A stretch of 64,000 nt of DNA, from assembly GCA_947462335.1 (NCBI GenBank), contig OX381709.1, forward strand, positions 82,460,622 through 82,524,621, in the 5' to 3' direction. The notes below the pieces were generated by a model, which was not told the DNA's origin, made no database searches, and saw only the letters and a list, made by a program, of their open reading frames with translations. A program made the position numbers and the translations under genes. Below, in pieces: positions 22,326 through 32,779 of this stretch (positions are counted from its first letter, which is position 1; each line of letters starts with the position of its first letter). Origin of the DNA: Harmothoe impar. Its lineage: Eukaryota > Annelida > Polychaeta > Phyllodocida > Polynoidae.

Positions 22326-25300
22326 CCTTAAATCACAGCCAATTCATTATGATACCCAACTACGAACCATGATAAAAACTGCCATGTAAGCAGTAATCAA
22401 ACATGATGGTTATATCCACTTTGCATGACTCAGTAAAGATATGATCTAGGGGCGAGTTAACACCATTACTCAGCCTCCTTCTGCAGCTAAAGACAAGGGT
22501 CCTGGTGGATATAATAGTACACCAGGTTATGGCATGAAAAGGAAGGTGGGTTTTTTTCCAGGTAGAAATTTGGCAACATAAGCGCTATGGGGGTTTGTCA
22601 AGGAATATGTTTGGATAAAACGGATCAACACACCAACTTCTTTAATAGTGTTGGGCTAAACCCTGTAGGTACCACCACCAATGCATGTAAACCTGGGACC
22701 CATATTGATGCTCCTTGTATCATCATATTCTAATTCATTCTAGAAAGCCTCATAATTTCTAGTCATCAAATGATTAGGTTTAATTTGGAGTTGGAAATAA
22801 GATGTAACACCATAATAGGTAAAAAGATAAGGCATCTTCAGTTGACTGGATATTATGATCTATTTGGACTAGAATAAGTAATATATGCTGCCTGGACCCT
22901 ACCCCACAGGGAGCAAACACTAGTGCATCCTGAGGTCTGAATGACCTAGATTGTGTGTGTGTCAGATGAATTGCTGCTATTTTAAGTACCTCATTATAGC
23001 CTTATTATACAGCTTTTGAGCAGTGATGTAGAGCTCCTCTGTTACATTGTTACCATCTGTGTGTCTAATCACCACCCACAATGCTCTGCCATACACAGCT
23101 ATAAGTATCTGAGTAGTAGAATCTACTGTAGTTCAACAATGTATACTGCAGTATTACTGTACATGGGTAGTAGAATCTACTGTTAGTTTACAGTATTAAA
23201 GGACATATTTGTGGATTCACTATTTAAAAAGGCATGGTTTGTCTCACATTACTCCATTTCTACAAGAAGTAGAAAAAGGTGATTGGATAATGTTTTCCGG
23301 TTCTTAATACACAGCATCCCAACAATCTTTCACAGATTTCCAACAATTCAATCAGGCTAGTGGATTGGAAAGAAAAGAAGATATTGAGATATTGTGCAGG
23401 GATACTCAGTTATGTAGAAAGGGCCAAAAAAGCTAAATCCAGCTGGCACAGTAATCTGAGAATAAACTAACATAATGAAAAAAGTCTCTTGAACAAAGTT
23501 TTGACCTTTTCTATTGATGTTTCCCAAAACAGACCAGAGATCGACTACTCTGAACTGATAATCCCTGTAGAGAGATTTCTCAGTCTGGCTTGACCGGAGA
23601 GGCCACATTGTTCCTCCAAATAGGACATAATCGATTTAGGTTACGGTTTCTGGTTGGGACTGTCAGCTGTCTTCATAGCTCTGGTAGAAATGTAATTTGT
23701 CTGTCCCCTTCCAGGAGCCATACATCAGTATGTTGATGTGCTGATGAAGCCTTTCTAAGCCCCCCCCCCCCTCTTACTCAGCGCAAACTCACTGTTTCGT
23801 TCTGAGTGGTGGCTTGGATCATATCACACAGTGCATCATTTAAAGTTTCAGAGCTATGAAGGTGTAGAATGGCCATGCTAGTACTCAAGCACTTGTAAAT
23901 CACTCAGTATGAATTAAGTTTAATACTATATGTGACCCGTTTTAACTAAATGGGGCGGAAGTCGCATCTTAAAAATGTAGTGATATTGCCAGATTCGTGT
24001 ACAGCTCATCAAGAGCTTTCAATTGATAAATAACAAGTGTTATATTGCTAAATATTCACTCTTAGGTGATATTTTTGATATTTCTTAATTGATTTAAATG
24101 GAAATTAATTAAAATGAAATAATTAACATTTTAATTAGATCTATATTAGTTATGTCATACAGTACAATCGTCGATCCCATGCTCTTTTCAGGTTGAGGAG
24201 GGGCAATGAGTGCTATATTAATGTACAGGGGGAATCATGTGTTCAGCCACACCAAATCAGTCATTTTAATGATTGAGCGCACATACATAGATATAGATAT
24301 ACATAGCAGTTGCATCACTGAAAGTATGAGGAATGACTTGCGGGTGTGTTCAAGCCAACAAGTGGGTACTCATACAGAATCCTTTCAATCCATTCACCTA
24401 TGCTCTCTATTATATAATATGTCAGAGACCGCCAGCGACCGTACATAGTAACACTAATGGCATCGGTATTAAATAATTCAGTAGATAGATATACAACTTT
24501 GGATATAGATATATTTCACTGCATTATGAGAGATGAAACATTTATATCAATTGTGTAAATGGCACTGATAGATTTTGACTATTATACTCTAGATAGCCTG
24601 TAGCAGCTAACTTTAGGTGGTGAATATAGATATGGCTGCTGCATCAATGATAGTGACAGCCCCCAAAAACTGATTTTGATCATCGCATCACAATAACCAT
24701 GACCAAAATCCTAGCTATATAGCTTTGGGTCATCAAAGATTAAAAATGGCACCTAGGCTTTTGATACCTTTTTCAAACTGTTTCCTTATCAAAGATGACC
24801 TTTAATTAAAGGTGATTCGTTTTAAAGGATTTAATGATTATGATTATACTGATTACCCAGGGGGATGTATAAGTAATATTGATGGGATCCAGGTGAGAGG
24901 TTTTCAAACATTTAAGGCAGATTCTTGCCCAGAAATCACTCCCTCTGTGTTTTACTGCCTCTCAGGTGTCGGGTCCTATCACGTAGATGAGACCTACATC
25001 TATAGTTAAATACCCAGAGAAACTAAAACTGTCTAGTTGCATTACATCATGTACAGTGTTTTATGATGCTAGATGCTAGATGATCCTCCCAGAGGGCCTG
25101 TAACTCAGGTAAATCTGGTTTGGCTTTCCTCTCTATACCCTGCATCATCATTTTTCAACCCTTCCTGGGCACTGTGAAGCTTGTCTGACGGCAGCAACAA
25201 AGTGATGTGTTTCTGGTAACCTAACTGGGCCTCACATACCAGGACTGACCTAGACATTCTTATTTAATGTTTTCAGATCCATCACTGGTCCGTGGAGCTG

Positions 25301-25435
25301 ATTTCTGACAGACCTGGATGTAGGTACAGTAAATCAACTTGGTCACTGCAGTCATTCCCACATCTCTAACACTCCTACAATTGATTCTGACACCCCAAAA
25401 ACCTTTGAACTTTGATCGTAAAGAATGAGAATGGA
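22320..25435 (+). repeat. Duplicated unit, copy A, segment before 25436 element
   Basis: Matches B 46836-49765, interrupted by the A-specific half element at 23931-24165 and a B-specific stretch at 48139-48290. It ends exactly at the GA target of the 1.2-kb element. A C-rich run lies at 23760-23771. No gene is seen. Confidence 0.8.
23931..24165 (+). mobile_element. Half copy of TGTGACCC element
   Basis: Begins TGTGACCCGTTTTAAC after TATA and matches one half of the full element at 36379-36823 for about 235 bp, including GCTCATCAAGAGCTTTCA and the TTAATTAAAAT segment. The other inverted end is missing. B (about 48138) lacks it. Confidence 0.7.
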
Positions 25436-26639
25436 CCCAGCTAGCAAAACTCGTATGAATCACGTTATCTCTACGTTTTTTCTCAACAGATATTTACTAC
25501 ATTTGGTTACGTCAGAAAGTGGCGCCCATTACATACTATGTGCAAATATTTAAGACGTGCTTTTGACTATGTAATATCCATGTAAAAAAATCATGTGTAT
25601 CTTACGTAAATAAGTTACATGATGTAGACATCATCATCAATTATATATATGATATATATACACAATGTAATTTAGATGGTCATGGGTGACATTAATCTGA
25701 TCTCAGCATAATTTTGTTTTTGAAATAAATCCCTATGTATTTTATACACAGACAGCATAATTATGTTAAAAACATGTAACACTAAAACATTATTTGCACC
25801 TATTTCTCTGTGTGTGGTACTCCATCAGAAGCAAGTAACATCCAGGCAATCAACATAATCAAGGGTTTCTTGCCTGTAGACATCACCAATAGTCCTACAA
25901 AGACTTAGCACATTGATCCTAGCAAATTGGCCAAGATGTGATGCCAGCTCATGGTCAGTATTTTCATTTGAATAGTTGTTGCAACCAAAAAAAAGGTGTG
26001 CTCATACAAATCTCCTGGTTTTCCTTTAAACAATCATTCTACAGGAACAAGAATGACATATCATACATTGCAGACAAAAGTTGGTCAAATTTCATCTTCT
26101 TTGGGAATTCTTTGTGTTAAACAAACACTCATTTATGGTCAAAGTATTGCCGATGTAGATTGGATTCTATCGATATTGGTTAAGGGAGACATCTTGTGTT
26201 AAAAGAGTGAACCACTTGAAAGGTAAAGTACAGATGTGTTATAGACGTCAAAATCTGACCAGATAAGGATGTACCACATTTATAAAGTAGACGTAATATT
26301 GATGTCAAATCTATCACGTCATTTTAGTATGCACCTTAAATCATGAATTTGACACCAAGGTTTTACATGTATAGTTTCTCCAAAAAAAGATGTATTATTC
26401 TGATCAAGATTTTACCACCCGTTATGTCAAATAGTAACCACATTCAAGCGTATGGATGATATCAAATGACTAATGTCTTTTTCTCATGGCCATTTAGATG
26501 TAAATAATACGTAAGTTTCCTGTCAAACTACTATGTGAATTGATTTACTCCCTTATGATGTAATTATGGGGTCATTTTTACGTATCAACGTGAATATGAC
26601 CAGTAAAAGACATACTTTTTACATAAGGTGCTAGCTGGG
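25436..26639 (+). mobile_element. 1.2-kb CCCAGCTAGCA element, GA duplication
   Basis: Starts CCCAGCTAGCAAAACTCG, ends AAGGTGCTAGCTGGG, flanked by GA (25434-25435 and 26640-26641). It is a reverse-orientation copy of 10662-11868 and is absent from B at about 49760. The two open frames near 25938-26202 are 60-68 codons, overlap in different frames and show no motif. Confidence 0.85.
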
Positions 26640-27031
26640 GATCTATCAAAAGAACGGCTGTTGAATGGAGCTTTGACAGACTTGAGTACACAGCAACAGG
26701 CATTAAAAACATATAGATTTCTCCAGTCAGTTGTCTGTATAGCTCATCTCACTGGAAGTGGGAGACCTCTATGCTAACATATTCATTTCTGAAATCTGTA
26801 ATATTCAAAAATATTCCCGATCATCAAAATGCATAAATGCAGCCATGGTGAGTAGACTGACTGGGGTTGCATTCATGCATCATGACGTCCAAGGGAATAC
26901 CTCATTAAAGCACTGTGATGTATTTTAAACAGTTGAAGTAAAATTAGTTGTCAGACAAGACAGGGTTACTATAGATGTACTACAGAGCACATACAGTGAC
27001 CTGCTCCAACAATGACTCATTGTTAGTCTAG

Positions 27032-27812
27032 TGTAGCTGTTGGCTATTCTAAGATAGGCATCGGCTACGAAAAACTCCAGATTCGAAAATAGGTTGTTCA
27101 GAAATTACTCTATATTCATTCTGACATACGGCACGTAATCATATAGACAGATAGTGATATTCAAATATGCTTCCGAACAACAGGTGTCATATGAACATAC
27201 AGGAGGGATACGCTCACGGTCTAATATACAATTCCCCAAGGTCCAATGCTCTCTCCGATCTTGGTCAACTCCAAATGGACCGGACTCCTCAAAGGGAGGT
27301 GGGCCTGGAGTTATCTACCAATGCGTCTATCTCCTCCTGTCCCCCCAGAGGGTGGAACAGAGAGAGAGACGCAGGGTCACCAAGTTAGGAGCAGCGGCAG
27401 GACTAGGCCAAAAGGGTACAACAGAGTTCTAGGAATCTCTGTTGCGGAACAGTCGAGCTGGCCGATGTGCACAGCAAGACTGGGTCCTCAAGTAGCAGAA
27501 CCCCCAGGCTTATATACTGAGCCTTATGTAACTCCACTCCATTACTCGTAAACACTTGAGTTCCCGAGGAACTCCGGGTAACCTGAAACCGGTTCATCCG
27601 GACGGACACGGTACCCGGGTTATGTCGGGTGCCACGTGGCGGTCTCGGCTCGGTGCGTATTACCAGGTCGCACTCCACCAATCCTCAGGTGCCAGATTAT
27701 GTAACCATATACCGGGCACTGGACAGGAGTGCAGCCCGGGTACCCCATAACAAACACACCTAAAATAACTTAACCCGGTTCTATAGAAATAGTACAGCGG
27801 CGTCCCACTACA
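27032..27812 (-). mobile_element. 781-bp solo LTR, CTAG duplication
   Basis: On the minus strand it begins TGTAGTGGGACGCC and ends AGCTACA, giving TG...CA ends. CTAG is duplicated at 27028-27031 and 27813-27816, and B (about 52848) has the single-CTAG empty site GTCTAGTCTC. A TATATAAG box lies on the minus strand at 27509-27516. It is much more GC-rich than its surroundings. It is an LTR left after recombination between the two LTRs of an element, not clearly the family at 5125. Confidence 0.9.
27509..27516 (-). promoter_or_regulatory. Solo LTR TATA box
   Basis: TATATAAG read on the minus strand, about 300 bp into the LTR, followed by a GC-rich stretch. Consistent with a U3 promoter. Confidence 0.5.
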
Positions 27813-28280
27813 CTAGTCTCATGGTTAGCCAGTACATTGCAGGTACCTTGCAGACAGAGCCACACAGGGTCATTCTCTGACCCTTTAAGGGCAGCATAGT
27901 GATTTAATGACATCAGGATGCCTGAATGCATCCCTCGTGAGTAAGTCAAAGAGGTTCAGCACAATGCATCAATGTAGCGCTGGTGAGTAACGCACCAAGT
28001 CTGCATTCATATGCATCAAATCAAAAAGAGGGCACAGCACATTAAGGTTACATGCAGCCCTTAAAGTGCTAATGCAGGAAGGTCCAGTTATATTGTGCTA
28101 TTCAAACAGAGCAATAGGTTAGCCTGTATTGATTCCTGGTGTATTAACAGTGATAAGTGGGTGTTGTCATCATGCAAAACATCCATACCCTGACGTGAGA
28201 AGGGCCCATTCAGTCCTGCACCTGTCGCTCTCAATCTGCTATTGAATCGCTCAACTACAAATCTACCACTTTGAATGATT

Positions 28281-28580
28281 CCTCTACTTGCTTCCTTTTT
28301 ATTTCATCTCTCTCCCATTTGATTGATCTTTGATAGGGTAATTTCAATGACTGGCACATTGCTTTATGAAATTACTGTTGCATTATAAAGTGACTCCACC
28401 ATTAAAAGCATGTGGTCATTCAGATAATGTTAAGGATTTGAATTTCAAATGAGCAAAATGTGTAAACTGACCACAACCATATGGTTGTGTTATACTTCAG
28501 CTATTGATGGCTACTGTTTACTAGGACCTAGTTTATGACATTAATGGAGCAAAAGAAAGTAAGAATTGTATTTCACTCCA
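28281..28580. other. Copy-A-specific spacer
   Basis: A/B alignment is lost after TACCACTTT at about 28270 and resumes near GAACACTCATCAGAGGCT at about 28586 (B 54246). No ORF, inverted end or repeat is seen in A here. Confidence 0.5.
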
Positions 28581-30098
28581 AATGTGAACACTCATCAGAG
28601 GCTAAAAATGCAACTCCGAACATGGACTTCACTTAGTCTCATTTCTGAATTTCTTTTTCACAACATACTATGAGGATAATTCTGTACCCTTGTGAATGAT
28701 AAATGACCAATCTTTGGGTGGATAGGTGCTCCCAGACTCCCAGACTCCTAGACACCATTGGATGATGTGTCATCTATATGCACAATTTGGCACTGTGCCC
28801 GTAATCCTCATGACAGACCTAGAAGTACTATTATACCAGTACCCAGAGCCCACCCTGAGTGTCCAACCTGCTCTATCTGTAGGACTAACACAGTTAGGGG
28901 GGTGTATTGGGATTGATGCTGGAATCTCATACCGATGTTACCATGGTGACTTTACACTATGATGAATAACTATGTCTGACCGTAGATGGGAAATTTTAGC
29001 TCAGACAGCACTTTCCACTAACCAAGTTGTATACAAAGGCATATGTACAAAGTGTTTTCCTCGCAAAATTTCAGGGCTAAATTTCTAGAATTATACCTTG
29101 AAAGCATGTACCTATTTGTAAACAATGTGGATAATGCTCTGATAACAAAATAGCCCATTGAGATATCTCAGAGCTGTTAACCCTTCTCCCAATGTCTGCT
29201 CATCTGGTTTGACATCTCCTAGCTGTCAGGTCCTATTGCCACCAGATAGATTCCTATGGGATTTGAGTCTATTAATGCATAATGCATGGGTTTTGACCTA
29301 CTTCTGGTCTGCAGAGGGTAGGTGGTGCTCCCTGAGGGTTTATAGCTATACAGTCTATAGCTATAGCCTGAATCAAACTTGTGAAGTACAGTGATACCTC
29401 AATAATACGACCACCCCTGGTTTGGGGAAAAACATTGCTAAATCTTGAATCTGCCTGATTATTGAAGGCAAGGTTATTGCATTCTTAGTGTCATTGTATT
29501 AAAATTGAACCTAAAAAAATACACTTTTAAAAAGGGGCCTCCCTTTCTTGAATCTGTCACTGAGAAGAGAAATTCTTTACTTTAAGGTACTAGTTGTTTC
29601 ATTAATAGTAAGTACCCAACTGTGTGTCATGCTATATCTGTCTCGTCTCATCATCTTCATGTATGATCCAGTGTGGGTCCTTAGGTCTGAAGCTGATCTC
29701 CCTACCAGGCCATAACTCTCATACATCTGATACTGAAGTTTGCCTCCCTTCACAACCTGCTCATGACTGATCCTCCCTGCAGGAGGAGCTATAAAACACA
29801 GCCGACGTGCTCTCTTCAGACCCTGGGGGAGGCTTGTAGCAGCATAAGCAAAGCCTGGGTTGTACCACAGGCAGATTAAGCCTCTTTCCCTCAGTCAGCT
29901 TAGCCGCCAATTGTTTGCTATTAAGCTGAAAAACATCATGACTATGAGGCTCATTTGCCTCATATATGAGAGCCAACTTACAAATTGTACTAGAAAAATC
30001 ATGTCCATTTATCCTGCTATTGATTTCTATCTTCATGATGAACTATATGTAGTGCGGAATTCTGATGGACAATGTTTTGTTGATACCTTTATAGAGTA
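28581..30098 (+). repeat. Duplicated unit, copy A, segment left of 30099 element
   Basis: Matches B 54240-55396. Ends exactly at the TA target of the 2.05-kb element. It contains a GGAGGAGCTATAAAAC stretch shared with B (A about 29779, B about 55113) that resembles a TATA box, but no gene follows it in either copy. Confidence 0.75.
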
Positions 30099-30353
30099 CC
30101 CAGCTAACAAAAAAACGTTATCTGACGTTACAATAACGTTTTCTGAAGGTTTGGTAAACGTTATAGAATGACGGAAATATGACGTTATCTGACGTTAAAA
30201 CGTTGACTCAAAATAACGTTGTATTAACGTTATATAAAAACGTTAGGATGTATAACGTTATGACAACGTTATATTACGTTTTTTTGGGTTTTGAATAGGC
30301 TTATGGGGACCCTATACTGAACCTTTATATCTATACTACTTTAGTGATGGGAA

Positions 30354-30367
30354 ACCTCCGCGGAGGT
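30354..30367. repeat. 14-bp perfect palindrome
   Basis: ACCTCCGCGGAGGT, the outer part of a larger fold with the palindrome that follows. Confidence 0.75.
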
Positions 30368-30371
30368 GTAT

Positions 30372-30408
30372 TATTTGCAGTAAAACCTCCGAGGTTTTAC
30401 TGCAAATA
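30372..30408. repeat. 37-nt palindrome (18-nt arms)
   Basis: Arms TATTTGCAGTAAAACCTC and GAGGTTTTACTGCAAATA are perfectly complementary around one C. GGAGGTGT at 30362 and ACACCTCC at 30411 extend the stem outward to about 30361-30418. It could extrude as a cruciform or form a near-perfect RNA hairpin. Confidence 0.85.
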
Positions 30409-30504
30409 CAACACCTCCAATGTTAATTGGATGATTTTATACTGTATGATTTTAATAGGAAATAGATAGTTTATTGAGGAATTATGTGCGTGAACGTTTT
30501 TCAG

Positions 30505-30550
30505 GCTAAGGTGGGATTCGAACCTGTTACATGTACACACATGTTACAAT
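30505..30550 (-). pseudogene. tRNA-like T-arm remnant (B box)
   Basis: On the minus strand AACAGGTTCGAATCCCACC gives the pol III B box GGTTCGAATCC. The rest of the cloverleaf is not clear. Similar to the modules at 55820 and 51093. Confidence 0.45.
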
Positions 30551-30590
30551 AGATGAATAAGAACCTCCGGTATTGGGCTTGAACTATGTG

Positions 30591-30662
30591 AGGCTCTGTA
30601 GCCTAATGGCTAGAGCGCCCACCTGCAACACCTCAGCAAGTGAGTTCAAGGCTCACCCAAGC
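30591..30662 (+). pseudogene. tRNA-like module with perfect T arm
   Basis: A D-arm/A-box segment TGTAGCCTAATGGCTAGAGC is followed about 30 nt later by a perfect T arm: GTGAG, loop TTCAAGG, CTCAC (30640-30656). The acceptor ends do not pair, so this is not a working tRNA gene, but both internal pol III promoter boxes are recognisable. Confidence 0.55.
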
Positions 30663-30889
30663 TATATATATCTTCTTACATGTTTTTAGTTTTTTAATGT
30701 GTAATGTGTTTTTCAAAGATAATATAATATGTTGACCAATAGTATATGTTTCAACTCAAAAGGTAAAGCAGAGACCTCTAAACACTTTGCTACAGAACCA
30801 TTGATAAGCTACGCAATGTATGCTAAAGGTCCCTTATAAATCCAATCTTGCTTTAAAGGCTGTATTGTATTATAGAGGAATTCCAGTCA

Positions 30890-31059
30890 ACTCGTCAACT
30901 TACCAAGTCGTCCCCTACCAAGTCGCCCACTACCAAGTCGCCCACTTACCAAGTTGCCCACCAACCAACTCGCCCACTTACCAAGTCGCCCACTTACCAA
31001 CTCGCCCACCTAGCAACTCGCCCACCTACCAACTAGCCCACCTACCAACTCGCCCACCA
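30890..31059 (+). repeat. 15-16-bp minisatellite, left arm
   Basis: About ten tandem units of the type ACCAAGTCGCCCACTT or ACCAACTCGCCCACCT. The complementary array lies at 31444-31640 in opposite orientation, so the two form the arms of a long inverted repeat. Confidence 0.9.
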
Positions 31060-31084
31060 TAAATTTTAAGTTTAACTTTGCAAA

Positions 31085-31393
31085 GTGTTTTTTCCCTTCA
31101 TTAATAATGCTACTAAAAATGCTTCAATTCATGCTTTAAATACTTGTAACACATGCAAGGACCTAGCTCAACTTCTAAGAGGAATATTTGAAAAAAAACT
31201 TTCACCTTTTAAGATTCTACATCAGCAAAAGGAACTAGGGAACCGGCCGCATTCATGGCTTGTTATGGCTAGGGGTGTCACAGGGGTGTTGGATCAGTTG
31301 ATTCAACATGAAACAAATCTAGATGCAATTATGCAACATATACAGGTTACAGGTATACCAAAAATTGGTCAGGGAAGAACATTCTGTATCTGA
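31085..31393 (+). CDS. Hypothetical 102-aa ORF in hairpin loop
   Basis: An open frame (MFFPFINNATKNASIHALNT at its start) almost fills the 384-nt spacer between the two inverted minisatellite arrays. It has a mixed, protein-like composition with no low-complexity run, but no domain I recognise. There is no paralogue in the window for a coding test. It may be a chance frame or a captured exon fragment. Confidence 0.2.
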   Translation: MFFPFINNATKNASIHALNTCNTCKDLAQLLRGIFEKKLSPFKILHQQKELGNRPHSWLVMARGVTGVLDQLIQHETNLDAIMQHIQVTGIPKIGQGRTFCI

Positions 31394-31443
31394 ATGAGGA
31401 CCAATTTTTTTTTTTAATTTAAAAAGAAATTAAGCCTAAGTGT

Positions 31444-31640
31444 ACGACTTGGGGAGTGGGCGACTTGGTAAGTGGGCGACTTGGTAAGTGGGCGACTTGG
31501 TAAGTGGGCGACTTGGAAAGTGGGCGACATGGAGAGTGGGCGACATGGTAGTGGGCGACATGGAGAGTGGGCGACATGGTAGTGGGCGACTTTGTAAGTG
31601 GGCGACATGGTAGTGGGCGACATGGAAGGTGGACGAGTTG
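31444..31640 (-). repeat. 15-16-bp minisatellite, right arm (inverted)
   Basis: About twelve units reading GTGGGCGACTTGGTAA or GTGGGCGACATGGTA on the plus strand, the reverse complement of the array at 30890-31059. With a 384-nt spacer the transcript could fold into a hairpin with a stem of up to about 170 bp. Confidence 0.9.
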
Positions 31641-31689
31641 TCTGGATACCATTATGAATTAAGGGGTTGAAAGGTCTGTATATCAGCCT

Positions 31690-31783
31690 TCCTCTGTGGC
31701 CTAATTGGGAGAGTGATGGGGTTAGACTGCAGGTCAAATCACAGAGCCAAATTTTCTTCTATGGGTTCGACCCCCACCAAGGG
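31690..31783 (+). pseudogene. tRNA-Cys-like module with inserted variable region
   Basis: A box TGGCCTAATTGGGAGAG, then TTAGACTGCAGGTCAA, resembling a Cys anticodon arm (loop with GCA), and a T arm TGGG-TTCGACC-CCCA. About 20 extra nt separate the anticodon and T arms. Degenerate but recognisable. Confidence 0.5.
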
Positions 31784-32153
31784 CAATTACGTTTTTACTT
31801 CTTTTCTATTTATGTTTGAAATGAGGTTTATAAGAATACACAGACAATAAATACCACATAATTGTAACATAGTTTCAAGAATGTTTCGGAACACAAATGA
31901 CAAAGGGACCCCTATGCACCCCAACAGTGAGAGGTGTTGTGCTGTCCAGTAAAGCTTCTATACTATGGCCCATGTGGCATCGGTCATAAACCATAGCCCT
32001 ATGAAACGTTAATTAACGTTAAATAACGTTGTGAATATAAACGTTTAAGGTTAACCATGTAAGAACGTAAAAAATACGTTTTAAATAAAACGTAAAATAA
32101 CGTTACACATTGAAACGTTTCAGAACGTTAAAAAACGGTTATTGTTCACTGGG

Positions 32154-32520
32154 TATCTTCTATGGGGAGCAGTTGGGAGGATGGAATGTGTATATCATTC
32201 CACTAGGAAGGCTTCCTACCATGAGTCTGCCTGTACCATAACCTTGTAAGGGCCTCTCAGTGCTTTAATCAAATTCTGTGTCAGGATGATGCATGAATGT
32301 GGCCCTGGCAAATCTACTCAGCAGACTTTCATTCATATATCATGAGGAGTGTGTAACACATCAGCCCTGTAGGGTCAGTATGATGTCTAAATACAAATAA
32401 CTTACCAGGGCTACCTCATGACAATGAAGGTATTAAATCACTATGCGACTACTATCAGCAGTAAACCACGCAACAATACCACAACTAGTTTTTGTGACGA
32501 AACCTAGAACCTAGATCAGT
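32154..32520 (+). repeat. Duplicated unit, copy A, right of 30099 element
   Basis: Matches B 55397-55489 and 56843-57125, interrupted in B by the 1353-bp element. The A site GGCTTCCTACC at about 32210 is the empty target for that B element. No gene is seen. Confidence 0.8.
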
Positions 32521-32779
32521 CAGCTGTCCGGTGAAAATTGCCCATTGATTATATGCAGTTTCAGCTTTACACCAAAGTTGCATAATTTCAATTGGTTATA
32601 TTTGAGGACACAACGTGGGCCAGACATAACTATGGCAACAGACTTCAAACACTGCAGTTAGAATCAGTCTTTGTCTGGGGTATTCATTATCATTATATGA
32701 ATCAGAAATAACTAGCTAACTGGTTGTGAATCACCTGCAGAACATCATGCACTGTTTTCTGCCAGAGATAGAAGGTCCT

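Larger units (their letters stand above)
26640..28280 (+). repeat. Duplicated unit, copy A, segment around solo LTR
   Basis: After removing the LTR at 27032-27812 this matches B 52235-53300. It is rich in a dispersed motif resembling GCATTCATGCATCATG next to CTGGTGAGTA or its complement. No gene is seen. Confidence 0.8.
30099..32153 (+). mobile_element. 2055-bp CCCAG element with tRNA-like cargo, TA duplication
   Basis: Left end CCCAGCTAACAAAAAAACG, right end complement CCCAGTGAACAATAACCG; both ends carry about 150-200 bp dense in AACGTT. TA is duplicated (30097-30098, 32154-32155), and B (about 55396) has the single site CAGTATCTTCTG. Its ends match 55490-56842 in reverse orientation while the interiors differ. 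The interior holds a nested palindrome, three tRNA-like modules and two inverted minisatellite arrays. No transposase is recognised. Confidence 0.9.

Noticed and set aside
27154..27551. Overlapping plus frames of 70-100 codons
   Set aside because: They lie inside the solo LTR, whose higher GC content lengthens chance frames.
29775..29800. GGAGGAGCTATAAAAC as a gene promoter, shared with B
   Set aside because: No reading frame, splice signal or poly(A) signal follows consistently in both copies.
30099..30290. Regular AACGTT words as a CRISPR-like or satellite array
   Set aside because: Spacing is irregular, there is no repeat-spacer structure, and the words belong to transposon ends.
30591..30662. 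A functional tRNA gene
   Set aside because: T and D arms are recognisable, but the acceptor strands do not pair and the anticodon arm is unclear.
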